NCBI GenBank assembly: GCA_017454335.1
Contig: JAFTDE010000056.1
Location: 1-64,000, forward strand
Direction: 5' to 3'
Length of the DNA stretch: 64,000 nt
Source: Bacteroidales bacterium
GTDB lineage: Bacteria > Bacteroidota > Bacteroidia > Bacteroidales > UBA932
Shown piece by piece: positions 44,843 through 54,271 of the stretch; position 1 is the stretch's first letter; the number at the start of each line of letters is the position of its first letter. A model generated the notes under the pieces. That model worked only from the letters and a program-made list of their open reading frames with translations. It was not told the origin of the DNA and made no database searches. Position numbers and translations under genes: made by a program.

Positions 44843-45231
44843 TGGCAGACAGCACACGCATAGACAAGTACCTCTGGGCCATCCGGGTTTTCAAGACCCG
44901 GACGGAGGCGACCGATGCCTGCAACGGCAACAAGGTCCAGATCAACGGCGTGAACGCCAAGGCGTCCAAGCCCGTCAAGCCCGGCGACGAGATCAGCATC
45001 CGCAAGGGAACGGTCCAGTATACCTACAAGGTCCGCCAGCTGGCCAACAACCGGATGGGCGCATCCCTGGTGCCGGATTTCGCGGACAACCTGACTCCCG
45101 CATCCGAACTGGGCAAACTGCACGCCCCCGTCGAAACCATCCAGCTGCGGCGGGACCGCGGCACCGGACGACCCACAAAAAAAGAGCGCCGGGAACTCGA
45201 CGCTCTGATGGGCAGTTTCGAAGAAGACTGA
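44842..45231 (+). CDS. hslR: S4-domain RNA-binding protein, HslR/Hsp15-like
   Basis: 129 residues with an N-terminal S4 domain (TRIDKYLWAIRVFKTRTEA, then VQINGVNAKASKPVKPGDEI) and a basic C-terminal tail ending KKERRELDALMGSF. HslR binds stalled 50S subunits carrying nascent chains after heat shock. Coupled to the DJ-1 gene, it forms a small protein-quality-control operon. Its stop abuts the opposed rubrerythrin stop. Confidence 0.88.
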   Translation: MADSTRIDKYLWAIRVFKTRTEATDACNGNKVQINGVNAKASKPVKPGDEISIRKGTVQYTYKVRQLANNRMGASLVPDFADNLTPASELGKLHAPVETIQLRRDRGTGRPTKKERRELDALMGSFEED

Positions 45232-45780
45232 TTACTTTTCGAAGAAACGTTTCCACAGACCCTGGAAACCGGCACCGTGGCGGGCTTCGTCCTTGGCCAT
45301 TTCGTGGACCGTGTCATGGATGGCGTCATAGCCCAGCTTCTTGGCGCGGGTGGCGATGGCCAGTTTGCCCTCGCAGGCTCCGCATTCGGCTTCCATGCGC
45401 TTCTTGACGTTGGTCTTGGTGTCCCAGACAATCTCTCCGAGCAGTTCAGCGAACTTGGCGGCATGTTCGGCCTCCTCCCAGGCATAACGCTTGAAGGCTT
45501 CGGCAATCTCGGGATAGCCTTCCCGGTCGGCCTGACGGCTCATGGCCAGGTACATGCCCACCTCCGAGCATTCCCCGGCGAAATGGTCATGCAGGCCCTG
45601 CAGGACTTCGGCGTCCTCGACCTTTCCGTCGCCGAGTTTGTGCTCACAGGCCCAGTTCAGGCCTTCGCTCTTGATCTCAACGAATTTCTCCGCTTTTGCG
45701 TGGCAGAGAGGGCACTCTGCGGGAGGATTCTCACCCTCGTAGACATAACCGCAGACAAGGCATCTGAATTTCTTTTTCAT
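45232..45780 (-). CDS. Reverse rubrerythrin (rubredoxin domain first)
   Basis: A 182-residue peroxide-reducing protein. The N-terminal rubredoxin-like domain has CLVCG and CPLC pairs (Cys7, 10, 23, 26), and a C-terminal ferritin-like four-helix diiron domain has Glu/His ligands in [22 protein letters not shown] and DEARHG. The domain order is the reverse of classical rubrerythrin, as in NADH peroxidase-type proteins of anaerobes. It protects against peroxide under anaerobic conditions. The start is ATG 45780, downstream of its own -7 box. Confidence 0.9.
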   Translation of the reverse strand: MKKKFRCLVCGYVYEGENPPAECPLCHAKAEKFVEIKSEGLNWACEHKLGDGKVEDAEVLQGLHDHFAGECSEVGMYLAMSRQADREGYPEIAEAFKRYAWEEAEHAAKFAELLGEIVWDTKTNVKKRMEAECGACEGKLAIATRAKKLGYDAIHDTVHEMAKDEARHGAGFQGLWKRFFEK

Positions 45781-45816
45781 ATAGTCTGATGCTGTTAAAT
45801 TGGTTTTCCGTTTTTT

Positions 45817-45824
45817 CAAAGATA
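45817..45824 (-). promoter_or_regulatory. -7 box for rubrerythrin
   Basis: On the minus strand this reads TATCTTTG, lying 5 bp beyond the stop codon of the GH28 gene. Leader about 34 nt. Confidence 0.6.
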
Positions 45825-45829
45825 AGCAT

Positions 45830-47413
45830 TTATTTGATTTCTTTCTGCTTCACGGCAGAAATGCGGGTGTTTTTGACACCGTCCACGTCCACCGTCACGA
45901 AATCCTTCACGTCTTTAAGGATGAAACGGGGCGCGCAGTCGTTCCCGGACACCTGCTCGAGGCGGATTCCCTCGACATCCGTAAGGACGATGCCGGGACG
46001 GCGGTCCTTCTCCATGAATTCAAAGCGGATGTGGTCCATGCTGACGTTGCGGGCATGGCTGATGTAGAAGGCAGCCGCAGGCAGGACGCCGTGCGAAGAC
46101 GGCTCGGGATAGCCCTTTTCCTGCTGGGGCACGTCGAAAGGATCCCGCGTTCCCGGCGCGAGGTCCCGGTTGAAGAAATTGTTCGATCCTTTCTGGGCCG
46201 TCACGTCCTCCAGGCCCAGGCCGCCCCGGTACTGGATGTGGATGTGGCTGAGGGTCACATCCTCAATGCCGTGTCCCTCCAGGCCGAAGATCATCGAAGC
46301 ATAGCGGCTGTCCGCGTCCTTGACGCTGACATTGGAGATCCGGACCCGGCGGATGACCGAATGCGGCAGTTCCTGCGGCCCGCGGGCACGGTTGCCCAGG
46401 CGCACGTAGATCGGCGAATTGCAGACTTCCCGCATCACGATGTTGTTCACGACGAGATCCTCGATGACCGCGCCGTCCACGGTCTCGATGGCCAGGCCGC
46501 GGCAGCGGTCGAAGGTGCAGTTCGAGATCGTGATGTTGCGGAATCCCCCGTTGGACTCGGTTCCCAGCTTGATGCGTCCCGTCGGGCCGTCCCGATCCGG
46601 GGCCGCCGTGATGTTCTTGGTGAAGGTCCCGCCGAAAACGGTGCCGGGATCATAGCCGCTGACCTGGCAGTTGGTGATGGTGACGTTCTCGGTCGCCTTG
46701 GGATAGCCCAGGGCGTACGAGCACTTCAGCACGATCGCGTCGTCGTTCAGGGTGTTCACCTGGCAGTCCGAAATCTTGACGTTGGCACAGCAGTCAATGT
46801 CGAAAGCGTCCCGGTTGGTATCGGCCAGCACGTTGTGGATGGTCAGGTTATCCACCCCCGTCAGCAGCAGGGCGAAATGGCCGCACTGCAGCAGGCGGAT
46901 GTCCCGGATGGTGACATCGCGGCACTCCTTCAGGGCGATGGCCTTGTTCGCCAGGCGGTCCTGGCGGCCGAAGCCGTTGGACAGGGCACCGGTTCCGTCG
47001 ATCAGGCCACCGCCCACGATGGCGACGTCATGCAGGCCGATGCCCCAGATGAGCGAATTCTGCCAGTGGCTGTGGCCGAAGTCCTGGAAAGTGGACTCGT
47101 TGGGTTCCGCCGGGTCGTAGGCGTGCTCTTCATCCGGCACGGCCGCCTTCAGCACCGCCCCGCGGTCCAGGTGCAGGGTGATGTGGTCACGCAGGTGCAG
47201 CGAATAGCTCAGGTACGTGCCGGCGGGGAAGAAAACCGTACCGCCGCCCGCTTCCGCCGCCGCTTCGATGGCAGCATTGATGGCAGGACTGTCGATCTGG
47301 ACGCCGTCACCGGCGGCGCCGTAATTGCGCACATTGTAGAACGCATCCCCGGCAGCCAGGCCCAGACAGCCCAGCAGCGGGAGCAAAAGGGTAAGGAGAA
47401 TTTTTTTCATCAT
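45830..47413 (-). CDS. GH28-family pectinase (polygalacturonase-like)
   Basis: A 527-residue secreted right-handed beta-helix enzyme (signal peptide ending GLAAG). N-terminal [11 protein letters not shown] is the pectate-lyase/GH28 opening; active-site Asp residues occur in NRDAFDID and NDDAIVLK, and the substrate-binding RIK in [12 protein letters not shown]. The usual GHG His motif between these is not apparent (the region reads [10 protein letters not shown]), which marks a divergent subfamily. It would attack galacturonan or rhamnogalacturonan backbones in the periplasm or outside. It has its own promoter abutting the rng terminator. Confidence 0.85.
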   Translation of the reverse strand: MMKKILLTLLLPLLGCLGLAAGDAFYNVRNYGAAGDGVQIDSPAINAAIEAAAEAGGGTVFFPAGTYLSYSLHLRDHITLHLDRGAVLKAAVPDEEHAYDPAEPNESTFQDFGHSHWQNSLIWGIGLHDVAIVGGGLIDGTGALSNGFGRQDRLANKAIALKECRDVTIRDIRLLQCGHFALLLTGVDNLTIHNVLADTNRDAFDIDCCANVKISDCQVNTLNDDAIVLKCSYALGYPKATENVTITNCQVSGYDPGTVFGGTFTKNITAAPDRDGPTGRIKLGTESNGGFRNITISNCTFDRCRGLAIETVDGAVIEDLVVNNIVMREVCNSPIYVRLGNRARGPQELPHSVIRRVRISNVSVKDADSRYASMIFGLEGHGIEDVTLSHIHIQYRGGLGLEDVTAQKGSNNFFNRDLAPGTRDPFDVPQQEKGYPEPSSHGVLPAAAFYISHARNVSMDHIRFEFMEKDRRPGIVLTDVEGIRLEQVSGNDCAPRFILKDVKDFVTVDVDGVKNTRISAVKQKEIK

Positions 47414-47417
47414 AATG

Positions 47418-47425
47418 CAAATATA
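47418..47425 (-). promoter_or_regulatory. -7 box for the GH28 gene
   Basis: On the minus strand this reads TATATTTG; 4 bp separate it from the first ATG (47413). A second in-frame ATG follows immediately. Confidence 0.6.
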
Positions 47426-47426
47426 T

Positions 47427-47459
47427 AAAAAAAGAGAAGCGCTCAGTTAAGCGCTTCTC
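47427..47459 (-). terminator. Terminator of rng, overlapping its last codons
   Basis: A 10-bp stem GAGAAGCGCT/AGCGCTTCTC with a 6-nt loop, followed on the minus strand by seven T residues. The last sense codons of rng form the first arm and the stop codon falls at the loop. Confidence 0.85.
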
Positions 47460-49005
47460 CCTTTTCATTCAGAAATTCATTCTGCAGGACATTGAAGTCC
47501 GTCGTTTCGAGGACATTCAGCTTGCATTTGTACTTGCGTTTCCATTTGCGGAGGAAAGAATTGAATCCCCGCTGCAGGTAAGCGCCCAGAATCGGACTGA
47601 CCTTGAGCGTCAGGGTCCGGATGCCCTTGTCATTGACGAAATAGGCCAGTTTCCTTTCGATCTGTTCATCGATGACGACCGAAGAGGCGACCTTGCCTGT
47701 GCCATGGCACATCGGGCATTGTTCTGTCGTATTGATCTCCGTAACCGGGCGGATGCGCTGGCGGGTGATCTGCATCAGGCCGAATTTGGTCAGCGGGAGC
47801 ACATTGTGCTTGGCCCGGTCTTCCGACAACAGTTCGGTCATGTACTTGAACAAGGCATTGCGGTGTTCCTGGGAGTCCATGTCGATGAAATCGACGATGA
47901 CGATGCCTCCCATGTCCCGCAGCCGCAGCTGGCGGGCGATCTCTTCGGCCGCAAGGCGGTTCACCTCGTACGCATTCTCCTCCTGGTTGCTGGTTTTGGT
48001 GCGGATACCGCTGTTGACATCGATCACGTTCAATGCTTCCGTCGTTTCGATGACCAGGTATGCACCCTGTTTGATCGGAACTACCTTCCCGAACGAACTC
48101 TTGATCTGGCGGGTGACTTCGAAATGGTCGAAAATGGGTTCCCGTCCCTCATAGAGCTTGACGATCTTCTCCTGTTCCGGAGAAATCTGGGAAATGTAGC
48201 TCTTGGTTTCCTCGAAGATCTTCTCGTCGTTCACGTAAACGTTGGAGAACGAGTCGTTGAAGAGGTCCCGCAGCACGGTGGTCGTCTTGGAATACTCCGT
48301 AAACAGGAGTCCGACGCCCTTGTTCTTGGCGATCGTCTTCCAGGATCCCTCCCACTTGTCGATCAGGGAACGGACCTCGGCCACCAGGATCGCGGCGTTC
48401 TTGCCTTCGGCGGCCGTGCGGATGATCGCACCGTAATTCTTGGGCAGGATGCTCTTGACCAGGGTCTCCAGCCGCCTGCGCTCTTCCTTCGAAGAAACCT
48501 TTTGGGAAACGCTCACCTTTTCTGCAAAGGGGAGCAGTACAATGTTGCGTCCTGCCAATGAAATTTCCGCAGTGAGTCTGGACCCCTTGGTCGAGATCGG
48601 CTCCTTTACGATCTGCACGATCACCATCTGGCCCACCTTGAGGTGCGCGTCCACCTTGCCTTCCTTCTCCAGGATCGGCCCCAGCTTGATGCGGGAGTAG
48701 AGCTCCTTGAGGTTGCGGTTGGGATTGGATTCCCGGACGAACGTGTCGAACGCCGTGAAATACAGGCCCAGGTCCAGATAGTGGATGAATGCTTCCTTGG
48801 AGTCGCCGATGTCGACGAAAGCGGCATTCAGCGTCGGCAGGAGTTTTTTCACTCTTCCGAGGAAAACATCTCCCACCGAGTAGTCGTGACCCTGGCTGGA
48901 TTCGCGGCTGATCTCGATCAACCGGTGGTTCTGCATCAGTGCAATGCGCACCTCGGCAGAGGACACGTCCACCACAAGGTCTTTCTCTAACTTCTCTCCC
49001 TCCAT
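47443..49005 (-). CDS. rng: Ribonuclease E/G family endoribonuclease
   Basis: A 520-residue RNase G-type enzyme for rRNA maturation and mRNA decay. It has an S1-like RNA-binding N terminus (GDVFLGRVKKLLPTLNAAFVDIG), the catalytic DNase-I-like Asp pair in NVIDVNSG and IVDFIDM, and the zinc-link CPMCHGTG. The RNase E C-terminal scaffold is absent, as expected for RNase G. It lies downstream of the HU and COX24-like genes on the same strand. Confidence 0.94.
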   Translation of the reverse strand: MEGEKLEKDLVVDVSSAEVRIALMQNHRLIEISRESSQGHDYSVGDVFLGRVKKLLPTLNAAFVDIGDSKEAFIHYLDLGLYFTAFDTFVRESNPNRNLKELYSRIKLGPILEKEGKVDAHLKVGQMVIVQIVKEPISTKGSRLTAEISLAGRNIVLLPFAEKVSVSQKVSSKEERRRLETLVKSILPKNYGAIIRTAAEGKNAAILVAEVRSLIDKWEGSWKTIAKNKGVGLLFTEYSKTTTVLRDLFNDSFSNVYVNDEKIFEETKSYISQISPEQEKIVKLYEGREPIFDHFEVTRQIKSSFGKVVPIKQGAYLVIETTEALNVIDVNSGIRTKTSNQEENAYEVNRLAAEEIARQLRLRDMGGIVIVDFIDMDSQEHRNALFKYMTELLSEDRAKHNVLPLTKFGLMQITRQRIRPVTEINTTEQCPMCHGTGKVASSVVIDEQIERKLAYFVNDKGIRTLTLKVSPILGAYLQRGFNSFLRKWKRKYKCKLNVLETTDFNVLQNEFLNEKGEALN

Positions 49006-49076
49006 TGGAAATGATTGGTTTGAACGGAAATGTCAAGAAGAAAGGTCCGCCGGATCTCCCGCCGAACCTCTTCCGA

Positions 49077-49166
49077 CTATTTCTTCTTATGTCTGTTCAT
49101 ACGAAGACGTTTCTTACGCTTGTGCGTAGCCATCTTGTGTCTTTTATGCTTCTTACCGTTCGGCAT
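49077..49166 (-). CDS. 29-residue COX24/AURKAIP1-like ribosomal protein
   Basis: A very short gene encoding MPNGKKHKRHKMATHKRKKR followed by LRMNRHKKK, a highly basic 29-residue peptide. It matches the tiny AURKAIP1/COX24-domain proteins annotated in Bacteroidota, related to mitochondrial ribosomal mS38. It probably binds rRNA as a ribosome component. It sits 17 bp after HU and 71 bp before rng, an arrangement I recall from other Bacteroidota. Confidence 0.85.
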   Translation of the reverse strand: MPNGKKHKRHKMATHKRKKRLRMNRHKKK

Positions 49167-49183
49167 GACTATATGATTTAAAA

Positions 49184-49462
49184 TTATTTCTCCTTGACGG
49201 CGGCGATGAAAACCTTGGCAGGCTTGAAAGCCGGGATATTGTGTGCGGGGATGGTCATCGTTGTCTTCTTCGTGATATTGCGGGCGGCTTTCTGGGCGCG
49301 GTGCTTGATGATGAAGCTGCCGAAACCACGGAGATAAACGGGTTCGTTCTCAATGAGGGAATTCTTCACACTTTCCATGAAAGCCTCAACTACGGACTGG
49401 ACTGCTGCCTTCTCGACGCCCGTCGCCTTGGAGACCTGATTGACGATTTCTGCTTTTGTCAT
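49184..49462 (-). CDS. HU-family DNA-binding protein
   Basis: A 92-residue histone-like protein that bends DNA and organises the nucleoid. It has the family pattern MTKAEIVNQVSKATGVEKAAV, then VYLRGFGSFIIKHRAQKAARNI and the end FKPAKVFIAAVKE. The start is ATG 49462, after a well-formed promoter; the longer in-frame version is not needed. First gene of HU, COX24-like, rng. Confidence 0.94.
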   Translation of the reverse strand: MTKAEIVNQVSKATGVEKAAVQSVVEAFMESVKNSLIENEPVYLRGFGSFIIKHRAQKAARNITKKTTMTIPAHNIPAFKPAKVFIAAVKEK

Positions 49463-49499
49463 GATACTAACTATGTTATGTTTCAACGTTTTTGGAGCA

Positions 49500-49530
49500 C
49501 AAAAGTAGTTTTATTTTTTCAATAATCAAA
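49500..49530 (-). promoter_or_regulatory. Promoter for HU
   Basis: On the minus strand: -33 TTTG (49530-49527), 19-bp spacer, -7 TACTTTTG (49507-49500). One of the best two-part matches in the window. Confidence 0.75.
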
Positions 49531-49545
49531 ATGTTATGTGCAGTT

Positions 49546-49577
49546 TTTGGCAGTGGCACGGAGATTGACTATATTCG
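49546..49577 (+). promoter_or_regulatory. Promoter for lon
   Basis: -33 TTTG (49546-49549), 20-bp spacer, and a variant -7 TATATTCG (49570-49577). The leader would be about 41 nt. No heat-shock operator (CIRCE or HAIR) was recognised. Confidence 0.55.
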
Positions 49578-49620
49578 TACCACAATCCATTTACAGCTAT
49601 TACTGACAATTTGACAGAAT

Positions 49621-52020
49621 ATGAGAGAAGATATAGATAAAATGTTCCCTGCCGGTGCGGAAGTCAGCATCATTCCGGTGATCCAGGGAGACGGTCTGCA
49701 GAAGATCGATGAGTCCGAGCTCCCGCTCGTCCTGCCCATTCTGGCGCTGCGCAATGCCGCCCTGTTCCCGGGGACCATCTTCCCGATCACGATCGGGCGC
49801 GACAAGTCCATCCGGCTGATCAAGGACGCCGAGAAGAGCGGAAGCTTCATCGGCGCCGTTCCCCAGCTGGACGTCATGGTCGAGGACCCGCAGGAAGAGG
49901 ACCTGAACCGCTACGGCACCGTTGCCAAGATCATCCGGACGATCGAGATGCCCGACGGCACCCTGACGGCCATCCTGCAGGCGTACCGCCGGCTCCACCT
50001 GGATGCCGTCACCTCGTTCGACCCTTATCTGCACGCCCGTGTGCACTATCTTCCCGAAATCCTCCAGGACGAGAACAGCACGGATACCAAGGCGCTGAGC
50101 GAATCCCTCAAGGACAAGGCGTCCCAGGTGATCCGCTCTTCGAACATCGCCTCGCGCGAAGCCATCGGGGCCCTGCGCGCCATCGACAGCTTCCAGTTCC
50201 TGGTGAACTTCATCGCCACCACCATCGAGGTCGAGAATTTCAACGACAAGATGGACCTGCTGCAGTACGACGACGTCAAGGTCCGCGCCATGAAACTCCT
50301 GTCGGTACTGGACGTACAGGTCCAGCTGATGAAGATCAAGCAGGAAATCAACCAGAAAGTAAAGAGCGAGATCGACCAGCAGCAGCGCGAATACTACCTG
50401 AACAACCAGCTGCGTACCATCCAGGAAGAACTGGGCATGGACGACGGCGAGGAATTCGACAAGTTCCGCGCCCGCGCCGCCGAGAAGAAATGGCCCAAGG
50501 AAGTGGGCGAGACCTTCGAGAAAGAACTGGCCAAGCTGGAGAAATACAATCCCAGTTCGCCCGACTACAGCGTCCAGTACAACTACCTGCAGTTCATGCT
50601 GGACCTCCCCTGGGGCGAGATGTCGCAGGACAACCTGGACCTCGGCAACGCCGTCAAGGTGCTGAACGAGGACCACTACGGGCTGGACAACGTCAAGGAC
50701 CGCATCATCGAGTACCTGGCCGTCCTGAAGCTGAAAGGGAACCTCAAGTCCCCCATCCTCTGCCTCTACGGCCCTCCGGGGGTCGGCAAGACCAGCCTGG
50801 GCAAGTCCGTCGCACGCGCCCTGGGGCGCAAATACGTGCGCATCTCCCTGGGCGGCATGCATGACGAAGCCGAGATCCGCGGACACCGCAAGACCTATGT
50901 CGGAGCGCTGCCGGGACGCATCCTGAACGGCATCTGCCGGGCCGGCACGTCCAATCCGGTCATCGTCCTGGACGAGATCGACAAGCTCTCCTCCGACTTC
51001 AAGGGCGACCCGTCCTCCGCCCTGCTGGAGGCTCTGGATCCCGAGCAGAACACCACCTTCCACGACAACTACCTGGACCTGGACTACGACCTGTCCAACG
51101 TCCTGTTCATCACCACGGCCAACGGCCTGTCGACCATCCAGCCGGCCCTGCTGGACCGCATGGAGGTCATCAACGTGACCGGCTACCTGGCTGAGGAGAA
51201 ATACGAGATCGCCAAGCACTTCCTCGTTCCCAAGCAGCTGGAAGAGCACGGCCTGGACCGCAAGACCCTGCGGATCGACAAGGCCTGCGTACGCGAGATC
51301 ATCGACAGCTACACCCACGAATCGGGTGTGCGAGGCCTGGAGAAGCAGATTGCCAAGATCGCCCGCGTCACCGCCAAGAAGATCGCCTTCGGCGAGGAGC
51401 ACCCGACGGTCATCAAGAAAGAGCACCTGAAGGAATACCTCGGCCTGCCGACCTCCTTCCACGATGCGCAGAAGGGCAACGAGGCCCCGGGCGTCGTGAC
51501 CGGTCTGGCCTGGACCTCGATGGGCGGGGAAATCCTCTTCGTCGAGAGTTCCGTCAGCGCCGGCAAGGGCGTCATGACGATGACCGGCAACCTGGGTGAC
51601 GTGATGAAGGAATCCGCCACCATCGCCTACCAGTACATCAAGGCGCATCCGGAGATGGCGCACATCGACGCCGCCACCTTCGCCGCCAGGGACATCCATG
51701 TCCACGTCCCCGAGGGGGCGACGCCCAAGGACGGTCCTTCCGCCGGCATCACGATGGTCAGCTCGATGGTTTCCGCCCTGCGCGGCCAGGCCGTCAAGAA
51801 AGGCATCGCCATGACCGGCGAGATGACCCTGCGCGGCCGCGTCCTGCCGGTCGGCGGCATCAAGGAGAAGATCCTGGCCGCCAAGCGGGCCGGGGTCCAC
51901 ACCATCCTGATCAGCGAAGAGAACCGCAAGGACATCGAAGACATCAAGCCGATCTACGTCGAAGGACTGACCTTTGTCTATGTCAAGAACATAGCCGACG
52001 TGATCAAATACATATTCTGA
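49621..52020 (+). CDS. lon: ATP-dependent Lon protease
   Basis: A 799-residue cytosolic AAA+ protease that removes misfolded proteins and regulators. It has an N-terminal substrate domain (about 35-240), coiled-coil, AAA+ module with Walker [14 protein letters not shown] and Walker [11 protein letters not shown], and a C-terminal protease domain with catalytic Ser in PKDGPSAG and Lys in [10 protein letters not shown]. It begins a tightly coupled series: its stop overlaps the ung ATG (TGATG). Confidence 0.97.
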   Translation: MREDIDKMFPAGAEVSIIPVIQGDGLQKIDESELPLVLPILALRNAALFPGTIFPITIGRDKSIRLIKDAEKSGSFIGAVPQLDVMVEDPQEEDLNRYGTVAKIIRTIEMPDGTLTAILQAYRRLHLDAVTSFDPYLHARVHYLPEILQDENSTDTKALSESLKDKASQVIRSSNIASREAIGALRAIDSFQFLVNFIATTIEVENFNDKMDLLQYDDVKVRAMKLLSVLDVQVQLMKIKQEINQKVKSEIDQQQREYYLNNQLRTIQEELGMDDGEEFDKFRARAAEKKWPKEVGETFEKELAKLEKYNPSSPDYSVQYNYLQFMLDLPWGEMSQDNLDLGNAVKVLNEDHYGLDNVKDRIIEYLAVLKLKGNLKSPILCLYGPPGVGKTSLGKSVARALGRKYVRISLGGMHDEAEIRGHRKTYVGALPGRILNGICRAGTSNPVIVLDEIDKLSSDFKGDPSSALLEALDPEQNTTFHDNYLDLDYDLSNVLFITTANGLSTIQPALLDRMEVINVTGYLAEEKYEIAKHFLVPKQLEEHGLDRKTLRIDKACVREIIDSYTHESGVRGLEKQIAKIARVTAKKIAFGEEHPTVIKKEHLKEYLGLPTSFHDAQKGNEAPGVVTGLAWTSMGGEILFVESSVSAGKGVMTMTGNLGDVMKESATIAYQYIKAHPEMAHIDAATFAARDIHVHVPEGATPKDGPSAGITMVSSMVSALRGQAVKKGIAMTGEMTLRGRVLPVGGIKEKILAAKRAGVHTILISEENRKDIEDIKPIYVEGLTFVYVKNIADVIKYIF

Positions 52021-52688
52021 TGGACGTACGGATTGAACCATCCTGGCACGAGGCCCTGCAGGCGGAGTTCGACAAACCCTACTTCGCCTCCCTCGCCGCC
52101 ACCCTGCACCGGGAGAAGGCTGAGGGCCGGGTGATCTTTCCGCCCGGTCCCCGGATCTTCCGGGCCTTCGAGCTGACCCCGCTGGACCAGGTCAAGGTCG
52201 TGATCCTCGGACAGGATCCCTATCACGGTTACGGCCAGGCGACGGGCCTGTGCTTCTCCGTCCCCGACGGTGTCGCCGCTCCCCCCTCCCTGGTCAACAT
52301 CTTCAAGGAGATCGAATCCGACCTGGGCATCCGGATGTCCGGCAGCACCGACCTCGAGCCCTGGGCCCGCCAGGGCGTGCTGCTGCTGAACGCCATCCTG
52401 ACCGTCCGCAGCGGCGAGGCGGCCTCGCACAGCGGCATCGGCTGGCAGAGCTTCACCGACGCCGTCATCCGGACCGTATCGGAGCGCTGCCAGGGGGTTG
52501 TGTTCCTGCTGTGGGGCAATTTCGCCCGCAGCAAGCGCGACCTGATCGACAGCAGCCGCCACCACATCCTGGAAGCGGCACACCCCTCTCCCCTCGCCCG
52601 GGGAGCCTTTTTCGGTTGCCGGCATTTCAGCCGGACCAACCAGATCCTGCAGGAACAGAACAAAACCCCTATCAATTGGCAGTTGTGA
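52020..52688 (+). CDS. ung: Uracil-DNA glycosylase, family 1
   Basis: Removes uracil from DNA. The 222-residue protein has motif A GQDPYHGYGQATGLCFS with the catalytic Asp, the Asn strand LLLNAILTV, and the late HPSPLARG with the catalytic His. It overlaps lon by 1 bp and coaD by 4 bp (GTGA). Confidence 0.96.
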   Translation: MDVRIEPSWHEALQAEFDKPYFASLAATLHREKAEGRVIFPPGPRIFRAFELTPLDQVKVVILGQDPYHGYGQATGLCFSVPDGVAAPPSLVNIFKEIESDLGIRMSGSTDLEPWARQGVLLLNAILTVRSGEAASHSGIGWQSFTDAVIRTVSERCQGVVFLLWGNFARSKRDLIDSSRHHILEAAHPSPLARGAFFGCRHFSRTNQILQEQNKTPINWQL

Positions 52689-53155
52689 AAAGGACAGCAC
52701 TCTTTCCGGGATCCTTCGATCCCTTTACCGCCGGACACCTCAACATCCTGAAACGGGCGCTGAGCATGTTCGACGAAGTCATCATCGCAGTGGGTATCAA
52801 CCAGGACAAACGCGGTTTCTTCAGCATGGATGACCGCATCGACATCATCCGCCAGACCACGGAAGGCCTGGAAGGCATCCGCATCATCCAGTACGACGGG
52901 CTGACCATCGACACCTGCCGCCAGCTGGGCATCCGCCACATCGTGCGCGGCGTGCGGAACATGCTGGACTTCGAGACCGAACGCGCCATCGCGGACGCGA
53001 ACCGCCTGCTGGCCCCGGAGATCGAGACCATCATCATCCCGACCGCCCAGGAATTCGCGCACATCAGCTCTTCCGCCGTGCGGGACATCATCCGCCACGG
53101 CGGAGACACCTCCCTGTTCATTCCCAAGCACGTCCGCCTGCCCAAGTTCCCATGA
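52685..53155 (+). CDS. coaD: Phosphopantetheine adenylyltransferase
   Basis: Makes dephospho-CoA from 4'-phosphopantetheine and ATP. The 156-residue protein has the nucleotidyltransferase motif GSFDPFTAGHLNIL (TxGH), RGVRNMLDFETE and the C-terminal HISSSAVR. The start is GTG 52685, overlapping the ung stop; a longer in-frame reading would run through ung in another frame. It is coupled to the next gene by ATGA. Confidence 0.96.
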   Translation: MKRTALFPGSFDPFTAGHLNILKRALSMFDEVIIAVGINQDKRGFFSMDDRIDIIRQTTEGLEGIRIIQYDGLTIDTCRQLGIRHIVRGVRNMLDFETERAIADANRLLAPEIETIIIPTAQEFAHISSSAVRDIIRHGGDTSLFIPKHVRLPKFP

Positions 53156-54054
53156 AACGCCTTTTGCCGCTGATCCTTCCCCTGGTCCTGCTGGCGGCTT
53201 GCGGGACGCCCCGCACAGCCCAAACGGCTGCGCAGGATGTGTCCGCGGTCCAGCCTGAACGCACGCCCGAGGAAGAAGAAGCCGACGCCTATGCCCCGCT
53301 GGACAGCCTGCTGGCCGAGTATTTCGAAACCCTGGTCCCCGCGGACATCGACGTCAAGATCCGGGAATGCGACTTCCTGATCAGCAGCTGTCAGGACTCC
53401 CTGACCCGCCGGCACGTCGCCCTGCGCATACTGGACCATTACATCGATTCGAACGTCATGGGGGAAGAGGCCGTCGCGGTGCACATCTTCGACGAATGGA
53501 TCACCACGGGCAAAATCGCCATGCGCGGAGAATTCGACTACATGGCGGCCGAGATGTTCGCCACCTTCAACCGCAATACCCTGCTGGGGGTCCAGGCGCC
53601 CGTCATCACGCTGCGCGACCCGGACGGGAACGAGGTCACGATGCCCCGCGAAGGCGAGACGAACGTGCTGTATTTCTTCGACACCTCCTGTTCGAAATGC
53701 CGCCTTGTCGCTTCGATGCTGCCCGGCGCCCTCGACCAGATCGATTTTCCGCTCAATCTTTTCGCCGTTTATTACGGTTCCGATGCGCAGGCGTGGGAAA
53801 CTTTCCGGAAACAGTTTATCTTTGCGAATGAGAACATCCACGTCATCCACCTGTGGGACCCCGAGATGGAATCGGATTACCAGCGGCTGTACGGCGTACT
53901 GACGACGCCGCGGATCTACGTCATCGAGCCCCAGGGCAGCGTGATCGGCCGCAGGCTGGAAGTGGATTCCCTGGTGGAGCTGCTCGGCTATGCCGGCGCG
54001 ATCCAGGCTGTATATGACCAATACCTAAAAGCTCCGGACCATGAGAAGGACTAA
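53152..54054 (+). CDS. Thioredoxin-fold lipoprotein
   Basis: A 300-residue lipoprotein (lipobox LAAC, Cys17) with a helical N-terminal half resembling DUF5106-type regions and a thioredoxin-like C-terminal half. The redox motif is CSKC (about 180) in LYFFDTSCSKC, and the cis-Pro strand is GVLTTPRIYVIEP. It probably acts as a periplasmic-side thiol oxidoreductase or reductant carrier. It overlaps the small ribbon-helix-helix gene by 14 bp. Confidence 0.82.
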   Translation: MKRLLPLILPLVLLAACGTPRTAQTAAQDVSAVQPERTPEEEEADAYAPLDSLLAEYFETLVPADIDVKIRECDFLISSCQDSLTRRHVALRILDHYIDSNVMGEEAVAVHIFDEWITTGKIAMRGEFDYMAAEMFATFNRNTLLGVQAPVITLRDPDGNEVTMPREGETNVLYFFDTSCSKCRLVASMLPGALDQIDFPLNLFAVYYGSDAQAWETFRKQFIFANENIHVIHLWDPEMESDYQRLYGVLTTPRIYVIEPQGSVIGRRLEVDSLVELLGYAGAIQAVYDQYLKAPDHEKD

Positions 54055-54271
54055 AAAATACGCGGTCGTCGATCCCGACTACCTCGCCAAGCAGAAGGAG
54101 TCCCTGCGGCGCAAATACCGCAAGAGCGTGCTCTTCAATGAGAAGGAACTGGCTGCCATCGACGAGTACTGCAGCCATTTCAAGGTGGCGTCCCGTTCCG
54201 CACTGATCCGTCAGGCGACGATGGAGCGCGTGCTCAGCGCTTTGGACGAAAACCACCCGACACTGTTCTGA
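54041..54271 (+). CDS. Small ribbon-helix-helix-like protein
   Basis: A 76-residue basic protein. After a Lys/Arg-rich N terminus, KSVLFNEKELAAIDEYCSHF and SRSALIRQATMERVL form the strand-helix-helix pattern of ribbon-helix-helix DNA-binding proteins. It could be a local regulator or an antitoxin-like protein, but no toxin is beside it. Its 3' end overlaps the convergent lnt gene by 38 bp. Confidence 0.6.
   Translation: MRRTKKYAVVDPDYLAKQKESLRRKYRKSVLFNEKELAAIDEYCSHFKVASRSALIRQATMERVLSALDENHPTLF

Noticed and set aside
49600..52041. An 813-codon minus-strand frame opposite lon
   Set aside because: Shadow of lon; Val/Asp/Leu-rich translation with no domain and no promoter.
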